20,844 nucleotides of DNA from ZC4RG17 sp035304485 (GCA_035304485.1 DATGPZ010000175.1:1-20844), one strand, 5' to 3'. Numbered from the stretch's first letter, positions 1 through 8,371 are shown. The notes: a model not told the origin generated them from the letters alone. Numbers and translations: made by a program.

Positions 1-213
1 TCCGGTCAGACCGAGCGATCCGCCGATCCGGATCGGATCGCCTTGAGCAGTCGAGTCGTCGGATGATCCGGTGGTCTCCGTCCCCGAAGTGGTCTCGGGA
101 GTCGTTTCTGCACTCGTGTCACCCGACGCGGCGGTGGTTTCCGTGCTGTCCCCATCGCCGCAGGCCGCCACGAGCATCGCCAGAATGGCCATGAGTGCTA
201 TCAGCCGTCGCAT
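1..213 (-). CDS. ABC-type substrate-binding lipoprotein, N-terminal part (cut by window edge)
   Basis: Only the first 71 codons are inside the window. The protein opens with a positively charged n-region (MRRL), a hydrophobic stretch and a lipobox (LVAAC, Cys at residue 18), so it is a lipid-anchored secreted protein. A linker of about 35 residues rich in Thr, Ser and Glu follows, then DPIRIGGSIGLTG, which is the typical first beta strand of the Peripla_BP_6 (LivK-like, branched-chain amino acid/amide uptake) family. The start is supported by a GAGGAGGG ribosome binding site at 217-224. It is transcribed away from the cupin gene from the promoter at 262-291. The likely job is capture of a small amide, amino acid or similar solute for an ABC importer whose other genes would lie to the left. 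The ligand is unknown; the family call rests on a short stretch. Confidence 0.72.
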   Translation of the reverse strand, partial: MRRLIALMAILAMLVAACGDGDSTETTAASGDTSAETTPETTSGTETTGSSDDSTAQGDPIRIGGSLGLTG

Positions 214-261
214 AGTCCCTCCTCGGTCAGGCCGATGTACAGTCTCGCTTAACGCCGGGCG

Positions 262-291
262 AACATAACGTGGTCGTCGGGCCCCTGTCAA
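262..291 (-). promoter_or_regulatory. Sigma70-type promoter of the substrate-binding lipoprotein gene
   Basis: Read on the minus strand there is a perfect -35 box TTGACA (291-286) and a -10 box TATGTT (267-262) separated by 18 bp. Transcription would begin near 255, leaving a leader of about 40 nt that holds the GAGGAGG ribosome binding site. This is the best promoter match in the window. It is a pattern match only; no start site has been mapped. Confidence 0.6.
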
Positions 292-292
292 G

Positions 293-322
293 CGTTTGCA
301 GTAACCTCACAACCGTTTGCAG
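293..322. repeat. Direct repeats CGTTTGCAG x2, candidate activator or operator site
   Basis: CGTTTGCAG occurs at 293-301 and again at 314-322, start-to-start distance 21 bp (two helical turns). The pair sits just upstream of the -35 box of the minus-strand promoter and just upstream of the cupin ribosome binding site (325-332). The spacing fits two protein subunits binding the same face of DNA. Which regulator binds is unknown. Confidence 0.45.
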
Positions 323-339
323 GAAGAGGAGGTCGAATC

Positions 340-1185
340 GTGTCAGCCGCGGTACTCCCGCCATCGTCGGCGAGTGTCATACGCCCGCCCTGGGGCCAAG
401 GGCTGGAAGCTGTGGTCCGGCTGGACGGTTCCCACGGTGCGGACAACTTGGACGCAGCCGAACTGCATCTCGCACCCGGTGGCTCGATTCCGGGGCACAC
501 GTCTCCGTTCGAAGAGAGCTTCTACGTGCTGTCGGGCGAGGTGCTGGTCGCGATCGCCGACGTGTCCTATCACCTTCGACCCGGGGACTTCGGCCTGATC
601 CCATTCGGGTATCCGAGCGCCTGGTCGAATCCGTTCGGCGAGGAAGCCACCTGGCTGCGGGTACGAGCCCCACGCCCCAGACCGGATCGTCCCACGGTGG
701 AGCACCGCCCCTACCCCGACATGGCCCTGCCGGTCGAGGGAGATCGGGTGGAGGTGGACTCCCCCCACCAACGGTATGTCGGCCACTTCGACGACAGCCA
801 GATCGCTCCACCCGGGCCGCTCGCCATGCCCGGCTATCACGGGTACAGCATCAACAACGTTTCGATCCGGATGATGGTCGATGACCTCCTCGGAGCAGTC
901 CACCACACCCTGTTCATGGTGCAGTTCGCCCCGGCGGAGGGGTTCTCGGCCTCAGAGCACTTCCATCCTTTCGAGGAGCTGTACTACTTCGTACAGGGTG
1001 CGGCCGACGGCCGCCTCGAAGGTGAGCCGTGCCGGGTCGAAGCCGGCGACCTCGTCTTCGCCGGAGTGGGAGCCACCCACGGTTTCACCACCGCCGGAGA
1101 CGTTCCCGTCCGGTGGATCGAGGCCCAGGCTCCCATGCCGCCCAAGTCGTCCGGAACCATCTTCGTGGCCGATTGGAGCGAGTGA
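340..1185 (+). CDS. Two-domain cupin protein, possibly (S)-ureidoglycine aminohydrolase-like
   Basis: A 281-residue protein with two cupin barrels (about 35-110 and 190-265). The second has a complete metal site pattern: H207 and H209 (EHFHPFEE), E212/E213, and H247 (GATHGF). The first keeps H53 and E58/E59 (HTSPFEES) but has no histidine in its second motif (YPSAWSN), so it probably does not hold metal. This arrangement, with only the C-terminal cupin metallated, and the length resemble ureidoglycine aminohydrolase (AllE/YlbA, about 260 residues, purine-ureide breakdown). However, no other clear ureide genes sit beside it, so the reaction is uncertain. The GTG start is set by AGAGGAGG (325-332) seven bases upstream. 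It is divergent from the lipoprotein gene and convergent with the MFS gene. No signal peptide, so cytoplasmic. Confidence 0.75.
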   Translation: MSAAVLPPSSASVIRPPWGQGLEAVVRLDGSHGADNLDAAELHLAPGGSIPGHTSPFEESFYVLSGEVLVAIADVSYHLRPGDFGLIPFGYPSAWSNPFGEEATWLRVRAPRPRPDRPTVEHRPYPDMALPVEGDRVEVDSPHQRYVGHFDDSQIAPPGPLAMPGYHGYSINNVSIRMMVDDLLGAVHHTLFMVQFAPAEGFSASEHFHPFEELYYFVQGAADGRLEGEPCRVEAGDLVFAGVGATHGFTTAGDVPVRWIEAQAPMPPKSSGTIFVADWSE

Positions 1186-1211
1186 TCACCCGGGTGTCGA
1201 GCGCCGGACGG

Positions 1212-1230
1212 CTCAGCTGTTGCGGCTGAG
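1212..1230. terminator. Small hairpin between convergent genes, possible weak terminator
   Basis: CTCAGC (1212-1217) and GCTGAG (1225-1230) form a 6-bp stem with a 7-nt loop. It lies 26 bp after the cupin stop and overlaps the stop codon of the MFS gene. There is no T-tract on either side, so a role in termination is only a suggestion from position. Confidence 0.25.
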
Positions 1231-2919
1231 TCTCTGTCGGTATTTCGCCAGTGGAACCGAACCGTCGACGGCGTGCATCGCCCTATGGTCCTGATCGAGC
1301 TCTTGCCAGCTCTCGGGAGCGTGCACCGAGTTGAGGTCGACCCCGATGTAGTGACGCGAAATCGGGCCGGTTTCCGATTCATCGAGGCGGCGGGCCTGGG
1401 CGAGGATCCGCGCCGTCTGGTCGTCGATTCGCTGGTGCTGGCGCAGGTGCTCGTCCCAGGTGGCGATCACGAAAGCTTCGGTGTAGGCGTGCGGTTCGTC
1501 GACGTCCCGGTATAGCTGCCACCTGGTGCCACCGGTTGCGAGTCGGGCGGAACGAACCCTCTGCATCACGCTCAGGAACTCGGGGAGGTCCTCGTCGCGG
1601 ATGTGCCACGTGTTGACGATCATCACCGGGCCACCATCGTCGTGCGGATGGTGGTGGGTGCGCCGGGGGCTGAACTCGGGCGGCTCCACCGAGGTGGGGT
1701 CTTTCACTCTCCAGATGCGGCTCACGACGGCGAGGCCGATCGTGGCCGTGGAGAGGACCAGCATGGTGGGGCCCGCTCCGATGCGTTCCGCGATCACACC
1801 CGCCAGGATCGAACCGACCGGCACCATCCCCGCGTACGCCAAGAGCCAGAGACTCACCGCCCTCCCCCGCACCCAGTCGGGTGACATGAGCTGGATCGAG
1901 GCGTTGAGGTTGGCGAGTGTCCAGATCCAGAAGATGCCGACCGCGAACATGGAGGCCGCTCCCACCGCCAGCGTCGGAGCCCAACCAGCGGAGGCGCCCG
2001 AGAGTCCGGTCAGGGCGATAGTGACCGGCACCGACTTCGACCCCAGCTTGCGGTTGGCACGGGTGATAGTCATTCCCCCGAGTGCCGCCCCCGCCCCCAT
2101 CATGCCGAGGAGGAGCCCGTAGCCCCCGGCGTCACCCCCCACTTCTTCGGCTTTCACAGGGAGCATGGCCTGCAGTACGGCCGTGCCGAGGGCGAACAGC
2201 GTCCCAAGGGCCAGCACTCGCCGGAAGGCCTGGGTATGGCGGGCGAACTTGATCCCGGTCACCATCGCCCGAGCCACCGACGAACCGTCAGGGTCGTGGG
2301 CGGCCAGACCTCGGCCCACCAACAGCACCGCGATGACCACCACCCCGTAGGAAATGGCATTCAACCCGAAGGCGGCGGCCGCACCGAGTGTCGCCACGAC
2401 CACACCGCCCAGGGCCGGTCCGATGGCGCGGGCGGCATTGAACGAGACCGAGTTGAGCGCCACCGCCGACGTGACGAGAGCCCGTGGCACCAGGTCGGGC
2501 ACCATGGACTGCCAGGTTGGAGCGTTGAAGGCGTTGCCTATGCCGAGCAGCATGCCCAGCGCCAGCAGCAAGACAGGATTCATCCAGCCCAACCAGGTCA
2601 ACACCGCCATCGCGGCCGCCGACACACCCATGGCGATCTGGGTGCCGGCCAGCATCCGACTGCGGTGGATACGGTCGGCCAGCACTCCGGCCGGCAGGGC
2701 GAGGACGAGCAACGGGAGGTTCCGGGAGGCGGTCATCCAGCCCACCCAGGCCGGCGACGCCGTCAGCTCCCACATCAGCCACGAACCCGCCGTGATCTGG
2801 AAGAACGAGCCGAGGTTGCCGAACAGGGAGGCCGTCCACAGGTAGCGGAAGCCGCCCACCCGCAGGGGAGCGAACGCCTCCGAGTGGTCTAGAGAGGACT
2901 CAGGATCCGGATCGGACAT
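1213..2919 (-). CDS. MFS transporter (MFS_3/EntS-like) with C-terminal ABM-like domain
   Basis: A 568-residue membrane protein. Residues about 20-405 contain the hydrophobic segments of a major facilitator, including the cytoplasmic loop signature AGVLADRIHRSRML (77-90). A His-rich linker (HHHPHDD, 422-428) leads to a soluble domain of about 100 residues (432-530, beginning VMIVNTWHIRDED) that resembles the antibiotic-biosynthesis-monooxygenase (ABM) dimeric alpha-beta barrel fold. MFS_3 family proteins (enterobactin exporter EntS relatives) often carry such a tail. The likely role is proton-driven export, or possibly uptake, of a small organic molecule related to the hydrolases of the same operon. 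The ATG follows directly after the TGA of the deacylase gene, so it is the sixth and last gene of the operon and is probably translationally coupled. Direction of transport and substrate cannot be read from the sequence. Confidence 0.85.
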   Translation of the reverse strand: MSDPDPESSLDHSEAFAPLRVGGFRYLWTASLFGNLGSFFQITAGSWLMWELTASPAWVGWMTASRNLPLLVLALPAGVLADRIHRSRMLAGTQIAMGVSAAAMAVLTWLGWMNPVLLLALGMLLGIGNAFNAPTWQSMVPDLVPRALVTSAVALNSVSFNAARAIGPALGGVVVATLGAAAAFGLNAISYGVVVIAVLLVGRGLAAHDPDGSSVARAMVTGIKFARHTQAFRRVLALGTLFALGTAVLQAMLPVKAEEVGGDAGGYGLLLGMMGAGAALGGMTITRANRKLGSKSVPVTIALTGLSGASAGWAPTLAVGAASMFAVGIFWIWTLANLNASIQLMSPDWVRGRAVSLWLLAYAGMVPVGSILAGVIAERIGAGPTMLVLSTATIGLAVVSRIWRVKDPTSVEPPEFSPRRTHHHPHDDGGPVMIVNTWHIRDEDLPEFLSVMQRVRSARLATGGTRWQLYRDVDEPHAYTEAFVIATWDEHLRQHQRIDDQTARILAQARRLDESETGPISRHYIGVDLNSVHAPESWQELDQDHRAMHAVDGSVPLAKYRQRLSRNS

Positions 2920-4506
2920 TCAGGCCTGTCCCCTCCGCAGCACGGCTCCCGTCCGACCGTCGACCAGTTCCGAATCCCACACCGCGGGCTTGCCGCCGAC
3001 GATGACGTGGTGGATCCCTTCGGGACGGAGCCACGGTTCGGCATAGGTACTGCGATCGCTGACCGCGTCCGGGTCCAACACGACGAGGTCGGCCACCAAC
3101 CCGTCGGCGACGAAGCCGCGATCGGGGATCTGGAAACGCTGTGCGCTGGCGCCGGTCATCCTGTTCACCGCCGCCTCGAGCGAGCCCAGGGCATCCCGAT
3201 ACTGCCGAAGGACCCGCGGGAAGGTGCCGGTCAGGCGGGGATGGGGACGTCCCGGCAGGGGTATTCCATCCGAACCCACGACGGAATGATCCCACGTGAG
3301 GAAGGCGGTCACGTCGTCGGCGTCCATCGCCTCGATCACGACCACGACCTTTCCGCGATTGGTGTCCAGTACGCGGGCGATGGCGTCGATCGGCCGCTCA
3401 TCGGGCTCCATCAGGTCCGCCACCGCCTTGCCTTCCCATTCGGGCCGCCGCACCGAGGTGGCGATAGTGACGTTGTGCCAGCCGGCGGCGGTGCCGAGGT
3501 TCTGCCATCCGGGGACACCGTTCTCGAGGTCGTGGGTGACGCGCTGGCGCCAGTCTTCGTCACCGAGGTTCTCGAACAACCGGTCGATGCCGTCTTGGGC
3601 CGTCCACGGAGGAAGGAGCGAGTGCAGTGAGGTCGAGGCGGCGGTGTAGGGATAGACGTCGGCGGTGACGTCGACACCTTCCGCCCGAGCCGCCTCGAGT
3701 TGGGCGATGATCTCACCGCTGGTCCCCCAGTGTCTGCCCCCAGCCACCTTGAGATGGGAGATGTGGACTGGCACTCCGGTGGCGCGGGAGATCTGGAACG
3801 CCTCCTCCAGCGAATCGGCGGTGAGATCGGTCTCGTTGCGGATGTGGGTCGAGTAGATGCCGCCGACACGCGCCACCACCTCGGCCAGTGCCTGGACTTC
3901 GGCCGGCGGGGCATAGGTGGCGGGGGTGTAACAGAGGCCGGTCGACATCCCGAAGGCTCCGGCGGTCAGAGCTCTCTCGAGTCGCTCGCGCATCAGCTCG
4001 ATCTCCGCTGGCGTCGCATGTCGATTCTCGTAACCGAGAGTGCCTGCCCGGAGGGTGCCATGGCCGACCAAGGGAGCGACGTTGGAGGCCAAACCCTTCG
4101 CCTCTACACCCTCTCTGTAGCCATCGAACTCCTCGAAGGTCGACGCCTGTGGCCCGAACACGACCGAGAGGAATGATCCCAGCACCTCATCCCTGCCCGC
4201 TGGTACAGGGAAGGGGCTGAATCCGCAGTTGCCAACGATCTCGGTGGTGACGCCTTGGACGATGCGCGCCGCGTGGACCTGTTCGTCCTCGAGATAGGGC
4301 TCGACATCGGCATGGGCGTGGGTATCGATGAATCCAGGGCTGACGACCAACCCGTCCACCTCGACCGACTCGAACCCGCTCGCCTCTCCCGCCTCGGCCA
4401 GGCGGATCCTCCCATCGGTGACGATGACGTCGGCCGCGAACGCGGCACGACCGCTTCCGTCGACGACTCTCCCTCCGCGTATGACGAACTCGCTGGGCAA
4501 TGTCAT
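2920..4506 (-). CDS. N-acyl-D-amino-acid deacylase (D-aminoacylase) family amidohydrolase
   Basis: A 528-residue Amidohydro_3 protein with every metal ligand expected of D-aminoacylases: H63 and H65 (DTHAHAD), the bridging Cys94 (GNCGFSPFP), H221 (STHIRNE), H251 (ISHLK) and D413 (VGSDGIPLP). Also present are VGHGTLR (148-153), GMSTGL (186-191) and the C-terminal RPHPRLTGTFPRVL segment. The family removes the acyl group from N-acyl-D-amino acids, including D-Glu and D-Asp derivatives; some relatives act on other amides. K253, in the lysine position of the HLK motif, is kept, unlike in the paralogue at 17428-19005. The ATG at 4506 was chosen because it lies five bases after the stop of the upstream gene with GGAG ahead of it. 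The open frame continues upstream, but that part is an Arg/Pro-rich shadow of the neighbouring gene. Fifth gene of the operon. Cytoplasmic. Confidence 0.88.
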   Translation of the reverse strand: MTLPSEFVIRGGRVVDGSGRAAFAADVIVTDGRIRLAEAGEASGFESVEVDGLVVSPGFIDTHAHADVEPYLEDEQVHAARIVQGVTTEIVGNCGFSPFPVPAGRDEVLGSFLSVVFGPQASTFEEFDGYREGVEAKGLASNVAPLVGHGTLRAGTLGYENRHATPAEIELMRERLERALTAGAFGMSTGLCYTPATYAPPAEVQALAEVVARVGGIYSTHIRNETDLTADSLEEAFQISRATGVPVHISHLKVAGGRHWGTSGEIIAQLEAARAEGVDVTADVYPYTAASTSLHSLLPPWTAQDGIDRLFENLGDEDWRQRVTHDLENGVPGWQNLGTAAGWHNVTIATSVRRPEWEGKAVADLMEPDERPIDAIARVLDTNRGKVVVVIEAMDADDVTAFLTWDHSVVGSDGIPLPGRPHPRLTGTFPRVLRQYRDALGSLEAAVNRMTGASAQRFQIPDRGFVADGLVADLVVLDPDAVSDRSTYAEPWLRPEGIHHVIVGGKPAVWDSELVDGRTGAVLRRGQA

Positions 4507-4511
4507 CGATC

Positions 4512-5735
4512 TCACGCTCCCATCCGGATCAACTCGGATCTCTCGAAATAGCGGTGGCCCAGGAGAACGGCCGCCGGTCGTGTCAGTCTCGCCAGTTCCT
4601 GGCGCGGGTCCTCGTCGTAGAAGGCCAGCAGGGCGAGCTTGCCCTCTTCGACGACGCCGGCGTCGACTCGGCACAGAGCCGCACCGTCGATGGTCGCCGC
4701 CCGGAGGATCGCTTCAGCCTCCATGCCGGCGTCTGCCAAGGCAGCCAACTCTTCGGGGTAGGTTCCGGTGGAGTCGGTGCCGACACCTATACGGATGCCT
4801 GCTGCCACCGCTCGTCTGAGCGATTCAGCCTGGGGAGCGACGACCTCCCGCTGGAACCTCTCCGCCCGCTCCGGCACACCGGCACTCGTGTTCATCTCAG
4901 GAGAGGCGATCCTGCGCATGTTGGCCACCGTGGGCACGTAGCCCACTCCCGCCTCGGCCATCTTCTCGATGACGGGTTCGCTGAGGTGGACTCCGTGCTC
5001 GATGCTGTCGACCCCGGCACGAACCGCCGCTTCGACAGCATCCGCCCCGAATGCGTGGGCGCAGGTCGGGATCCCGAGCTTGCGCGCTTCGTCGACGATC
5101 GCCTCCAGCTCGGGATCGGTGAACTCGCAGACGGTGTAGTCCTCGTGCGGGAAGTTGGACAGCCCGCCCGAGGCCATGATCTTGATCACCTCAGCGCCGG
5201 CCTTGCGTTGCTCCCTCACGGCCCGACGGCAGTCGTCCGGCCCATCCGCTTCCCGTCCGAAGGTCCAGACGTGGCCGCCGGTCATGACCACCGGCCTTCC
5301 CGCCGCCACCAGCCGAGGGCCCGGGAGAATGCCGTCCGAGAAGACCCGTGCCAGCTTCGTGTTCAGTCCATGACGAGCCCCGAGATCGCGCACCACCAGG
5401 ACACCTTCGGCCATCGATCGCCAGGCGTTTCGAACCATGACGGCGAAGGTGGTGACCTCGTCCCTCTCATCGATCATCCGACGAAGAGCGGCGATGTCGA
5501 ATCCGACCGGCGGATCCCGCAGCTCTTTCGAGTAGAGGTGCTCGTGGGCGTTGACCAGACCCGGCAGGACGAACCGACCCTGACCGTCGATGTCGTTCCC
5601 GTCTGGTCTCCTGGAGGGCTCGATCGACGTGATCCTGCCGTCTGCGACTCCGATGTCGACCGGTTCGGAGACCGGCATGCCAGGGCGGTCCACCTGGACC
5701 ACCCGAACAGCCGTCACCCGCGCCTGGTGGGTCAC
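4512..5735 (-). CDS. Metal-dependent amidohydrolase (imidazolonepropionase/Xaa-Pro dipeptidase-like)
   Basis: A 407-residue protein of the amidohydrolase superfamily. The metal-site pattern is complete: H64 and H66 (NAHEHLYS), K185 (VIKIMASGG, likely carboxylated lysine), H227 (CAHAFG), H247 (SIEHGVHLS) and D321 (GVGTDSTG). The IKIMASGG and AHAFG..A motifs are typical of the subgroup that includes imidazolonepropionase-like enzymes and actinobacterial and proteobacterial Xaa-Pro or Xaa-Arg dipeptidases, which hydrolyse amide or C-terminal dipeptide bonds. The GTG start at 5735 overlaps the stop of the M20 gene (GTGA), indicating coupling; a second in-frame GTG six codons later is less likely because no ribosome binding site precedes it. 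Fourth gene of the operon. Exact substrate unknown; a dipeptide or cyclic amide is an inference from family and neighbours. Confidence 0.85.
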   Translation of the reverse strand: MTHQARVTAVRVVQVDRPGMPVSEPVDIGVADGRITSIEPSRRPDGNDIDGQGRFVLPGLVNAHEHLYSKELRDPPVGFDIAALRRMIDERDEVTTFAVMVRNAWRSMAEGVLVVRDLGARHGLNTKLARVFSDGILPGPRLVAAGRPVVMTGGHVWTFGREADGPDDCRRAVREQRKAGAEVIKIMASGGLSNFPHEDYTVCEFTDPELEAIVDEARKLGIPTCAHAFGADAVEAAVRAGVDSIEHGVHLSEPVIEKMAEAGVGYVPTVANMRRIASPEMNTSAGVPERAERFQREVVAPQAESLRRAVAAGIRIGVGTDSTGTYPEELAALADAGMEAEAILRAATIDGAALCRVDAGVVEEGKLALLAFYDEDPRQELARLTRPAAVLLGHRYFERSELIRMGA

Positions 5736-6880
5736 TTCTCGCCGTCTGCCAATCGATGGAGCAAGCCGGCGAAGACCGCGGCCCGCTCGGCGATGCTGTC
5801 GACGAGAACGTATTCGTCGGCCGTGTGGTAATCGTCGCCGACGGCGCCCAGGCCGTCGAGGGTCGGCACGCCTTTCGCCGACGTGAAGTTGCCGTCGGAT
5901 GACCCTCCGGTGGGTTCGCTCGTGATCTCCAGACCCATCTCTGAGGCCACCTGCTTGTACAGGGCATCGAGCTCGGTGGCGACCGCCGCGAAAGCGGGCC
6001 GCCTGTCCAGCGACCGGACTTCGGTGATGGTGCCGGGCACCGGGCCGTCTCCGGCCAGAGCCCGGATGCCTTCCACCACCGCAGACTCGGCTTCGTCGGT
6101 GTCGAACCGGGTGTCGACGCGGATGACACAGCGATCGGGAACGATGTTCGGTCTTCGGCCGCCCTCGATCATGGCTGCCGTCACCGTGGCTCCGGCGATG
6201 GAGCGGCCGAGTTCCTGCACCGTCAAGATGTGATGGGCGGCGGTCTCGATGGCGTTGGCCCCGTCCTGGGGGTTGACCCCGGTGTGGGCCGCCTTGCCTT
6301 GGACTACGACATCGAATCGGTGGGCACCCCGCCGCGAGGCGACGATCCGGTTGGGCGGTCGCCCAGGCTCGAACACCAGGGCGGCGTCGAAATCCGGAGC
6401 GAGCCGCTCGATCGTCTCGCGCGAGTCGGCCGAACCCGACTCCTCGTCTCCGTTGAGCAGGAAGGTGATGTCGAGGCGGTCCAGCACGTCGGAACCTGCG
6501 AGCGCCAATCCGGCGATGGCCACGACGATCCCACCCTTCATGTCGGCGACGCCGGGGCCCGTGACCCGATCCCCTCGGCGGGCAAAGGGGCGTTCGTCGA
6601 CCGTGCCTGCCGCGAAGACGGTGTCCGCGTGGCCGATCAGGAGAAGGCGCAGAGCCGGTTCGGCATGCCCGGCACGACGGGCGACGAATACCTCCGGGCC
6701 TGCTGTCGGAAGGCGCTCGGATGACCCGAATCCCAGCTGGGACAACTCTCGTTCGGCGAGGTCGTAGACCCGGGCGATTCCGTCGGCATCGCCCGGTCCA
6801 CTGTCCACGGACACCATCGCCTCCAGCACCGCCAGCCATTCGTCCTGGCGATCTCTGGCGGCGGCGAGCAACTCACTCAT
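5732..6880 (-). CDS. M20 family metallopeptidase (carboxypeptidase G2-like)
   Basis: A 382-residue di-zinc peptidase. All core residues of the M20 fold are visible: H84 and D86 (IGHADTV), the bridging D113 (GPGVADMKGG), the catalytic pair E146/E147 (NGDEESGS), E171 (VFEPGRP) and the late H352 (YHTADEY). The dimerisation lid lies around 185-290. The order and spacing match the CPG2 group, which removes C-terminal glutamate from folates or other N-acyl-amino acids; relatives include ArgE, DapE and allantoate amidohydrolase. The ATG at 6880 overlaps the M81 stop as ATGA, the usual coupling pattern in this cluster; an ATG two codons upstream (6886) is possible and the open frame extends further without support. 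No signal peptide, so cytoplasmic. Third gene of the operon. Subfamily specificity is inferred. Confidence 0.87.
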   Translation of the reverse strand: MSELLAAARDRQDEWLAVLEAMVSVDSGPGDADGIARVYDLAERELSQLGFGSSERLPTAGPEVFVARRAGHAEPALRLLLIGHADTVFAAGTVDERPFARRGDRVTGPGVADMKGGIVVAIAGLALAGSDVLDRLDITFLLNGDEESGSADSRETIERLAPDFDAALVFEPGRPPNRIVASRRGAHRFDVVVQGKAAHTGVNPQDGANAIETAAHHILTVQELGRSIAGATVTAAMIEGGRRPNIVPDRCVIRVDTRFDTDEAESAVVEGIRALAGDGPVPGTITEVRSLDRRPAFAAVATELDALYKQVASEMGLEITSEPTGGSSDGNFTSAKGVPTLDGLGAVGDDYHTADEYVLVDSIAERAAVFAGLLHRLADGEK

Positions 6881-8352
6881 CGCCATGAGGAGATCTCGTC
6901 GAGTGGATACACGGGCCGGGGAATACGCTCCCACGGCAGGTCGGCGATGTCAGACTGGGTCGGGCCGGGCGAGTCCACCCTGATCACCTCGGATGAGATG
7001 TCGGCGAAGTACTGGAAGTTGGATGCGGTCTTCACCACCGCCATCTTGTATGCAGCCGGGTCGAGGCCGAAGTGCTCGTACATGGCCGGGTGGACGCCGC
7101 CGACTCCTGGGAGCTGGGTGACGACCACGATGCCGCACGGTACCTCCAGCACGGCCGTGTAGCCCAAGTCCACCACGGGGCTCGAGTAGTCCCCCCCGAT
7201 GTGGATCACCGTGGGTCCGAACTGGGCGAGCCGACCGGTGAGGGTGATCGGATCGTGCATCTTCCCGACGGCGCCCCCCACCTCGACGGTCACGGTTTCG
7301 CCGACCTGGGACTCGTCCAGTTTGTCACCGATGGTGGGGTCGACCAGAGGCACCAGCGCGGGCCCGGTGATCCCCTGTTCCAGCATCTCGCGCACCAGGA
7401 CCGTACTGTCACCGCCGGCACCACCCAGGACCGAGTCACCCGTGTCGCTCAAGACGACCACACCCGAATCCGCCGCCTCGGCCCGGCGAATCGCCTCGGC
7501 CACCGGGATGCTCGTCTTCACCTGGAACTCCTCGCGCATCGACCAGGCGAGGTCGGCCAGCTCATCGGCCAGCTCATCGGCCAGCGCCATGTCGTCGTTG
7601 GTCACCACGACCGTCGACCAACCACCTTCATCCACATCCAGCCAGGGTTGCATCGGGAAGTTCGAGATCTGGAGAACACGAGAGTCCTCCTGTTCCATCT
7701 GCCGCGCCCGATCGAACCAGGTCTTCATAGGGTGACGAGAGGTCAGGTACTGCTCCTGGTGGGAGATCAGCGGGATCTTCCGGAAGGCAACCGTCGGAGT
7801 GGCTTCTCCCGAGACGATCTTGAAGAGGAGCTGTGCGGCCAGCCGGCCGGTGTCGAAGGGATCGTGCGGCTGGGTACGGTGGCCGACCAGAGCATCGGAG
7901 CCTTCGATCATCGCGCGTGTGATGTTGGCGTGGTGATCCAGCGCCAGAACGATCGGGACGTTCGGGCCGACCTGACGACGGGCTATGTCGAGCAGGTAGC
8001 CGTCGACGTCGTCGACACCCTCTGCCGAGCAGGCCCCGTGCAGTTGAAGGGCGAGGCCATCGAGCTGTCCAGCCCCGGCCAGGCCTTTCTCCACCTCATC
8101 GGCGAGGTACGCGAGGGTGTCGGCCGAGAGGCGCCCACCGGCGACGGCCCGAGCCTTGAATAGGGGCACGCTCTCGACGTCGTCTCGTTCGCGTGCGGCG
8201 GACAGGTAGCCCCCGACGGATCCGACGCCGCCGAGCTTCTCGAAGATCGCCTCGCCGTGGTCGATGCCGAAGGCGGCGAAATGCTCCACCGTCGTCGGCG
8301 AGGGGTTGAACGTGTCCGTTTCCTGGGAGACCCAGATGAGGCCGATGCGCAT
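6877..8352 (-). CDS. M81 family metallopeptidase (MlrC-like)
   Basis: A 491-residue protein. The N-terminal DUF1485 domain starts RIGLIWVSQETDTFNP and carries the presumed zinc residues D139 and H141 (LALDHHANIT) and H163 (RTQPHDPFDTG). The C-terminal MlrC domain is recognised by DTGDSVLGGAGGDS (303-316). MlrC, the founder, cleaves linearised microcystin and its tetrapeptide in sphingomonads. Most M81 proteins sit in other catabolic contexts with unknown substrates, so the name should not be read as microcystin breakdown. A 12-bp tandem repeat in the gene (7553-7585) gives ADELADELADL at residues 258-268. It starts 20 nt after the CapA-like stop and overlaps the M20 start, making it the second gene of the operon. 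A second M81 gene begins at 20695. Cytoplasmic. Confidence 0.88.
   Translation of the reverse strand: MRIGLIWVSQETDTFNPSPTTVEHFAAFGIDHGEAIFEKLGGVGSVGGYLSAARERDDVESVPLFKARAVAGGRLSADTLAYLADEVEKGLAGAGQLDGLALQLHGACSAEGVDDVDGYLLDIARRQVGPNVPIVLALDHHANITRAMIEGSDALVGHRTQPHDPFDTGRLAAQLLFKIVSGEATPTVAFRKIPLISHQEQYLTSRHPMKTWFDRARQMEQEDSRVLQISNFPMQPWLDVDEGGWSTVVVTNDDMALADELADELADLAWSMREEFQVKTSIPVAEAIRRAEAADSGVVVLSDTGDSVLGGAGGDSTVLVREMLEQGITGPALVPLVDPTIGDKLDESQVGETVTVEVGGAVGKMHDPITLTGRLAQFGPTVIHIGGDYSSPVVDLGYTAVLEVPCGIVVVTQLPGVGGVHPAMYEHFGLDPAAYKMAVVKTASNFQYFADISSEVIRVDSPGPTQSDIADLPWERIPRPVYPLDEISSWR
7553..7585. repeat. 12-bp in-frame tandem repeat inside the M81 gene
   Basis: The stretch repeats with a 12-bp period for 33 nt (2.75 copies of TCGGCCAGCTCA). 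It encodes a repeated ADEL motif and stays in frame, so it probably arose by replication slippage and adds one helical turn to the protein. Confidence 0.6.
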
Positions 8353-8371
8353 GGTCGCCTTTCTCGTCGTT

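Noticed and set aside
270..884. Open frames over the cupin gene in other frames
   Set aside because: Arg/Pro-rich shadow translations; the GTG-started cupin frame has clear domains and a strong ribosome binding site.
2432..2919. MFS-ABM fusion as a novel architecture
   Set aside because: A similar C-terminal domain is common in the MFS_3 family, so the fusion is expected rather than new.
4507..4674. N-terminal extension of the D-aminoacylase frame
   Set aside because: The extra 56 residues are Arg/Pro/Gly-rich with no homology, lie inside the upstream amidohydrolase gene in another frame, and a better ATG with GGAG exists at 4506.
5736..6839. Long upstream extension of the amidohydrolase frame
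   Set aside because: It shadows the M20 gene, is Arg-rich and low in complexity, and the GTG at 5735 overlapping the M20 stop explains the start.
6877..8352. Microcystin degradation (mlr) cluster
   Set aside because: M81 and an MFS gene are present, but mlrA (CAAX-like protease) and mlrB are not seen. M81 proteins are widespread outside mlr clusters.
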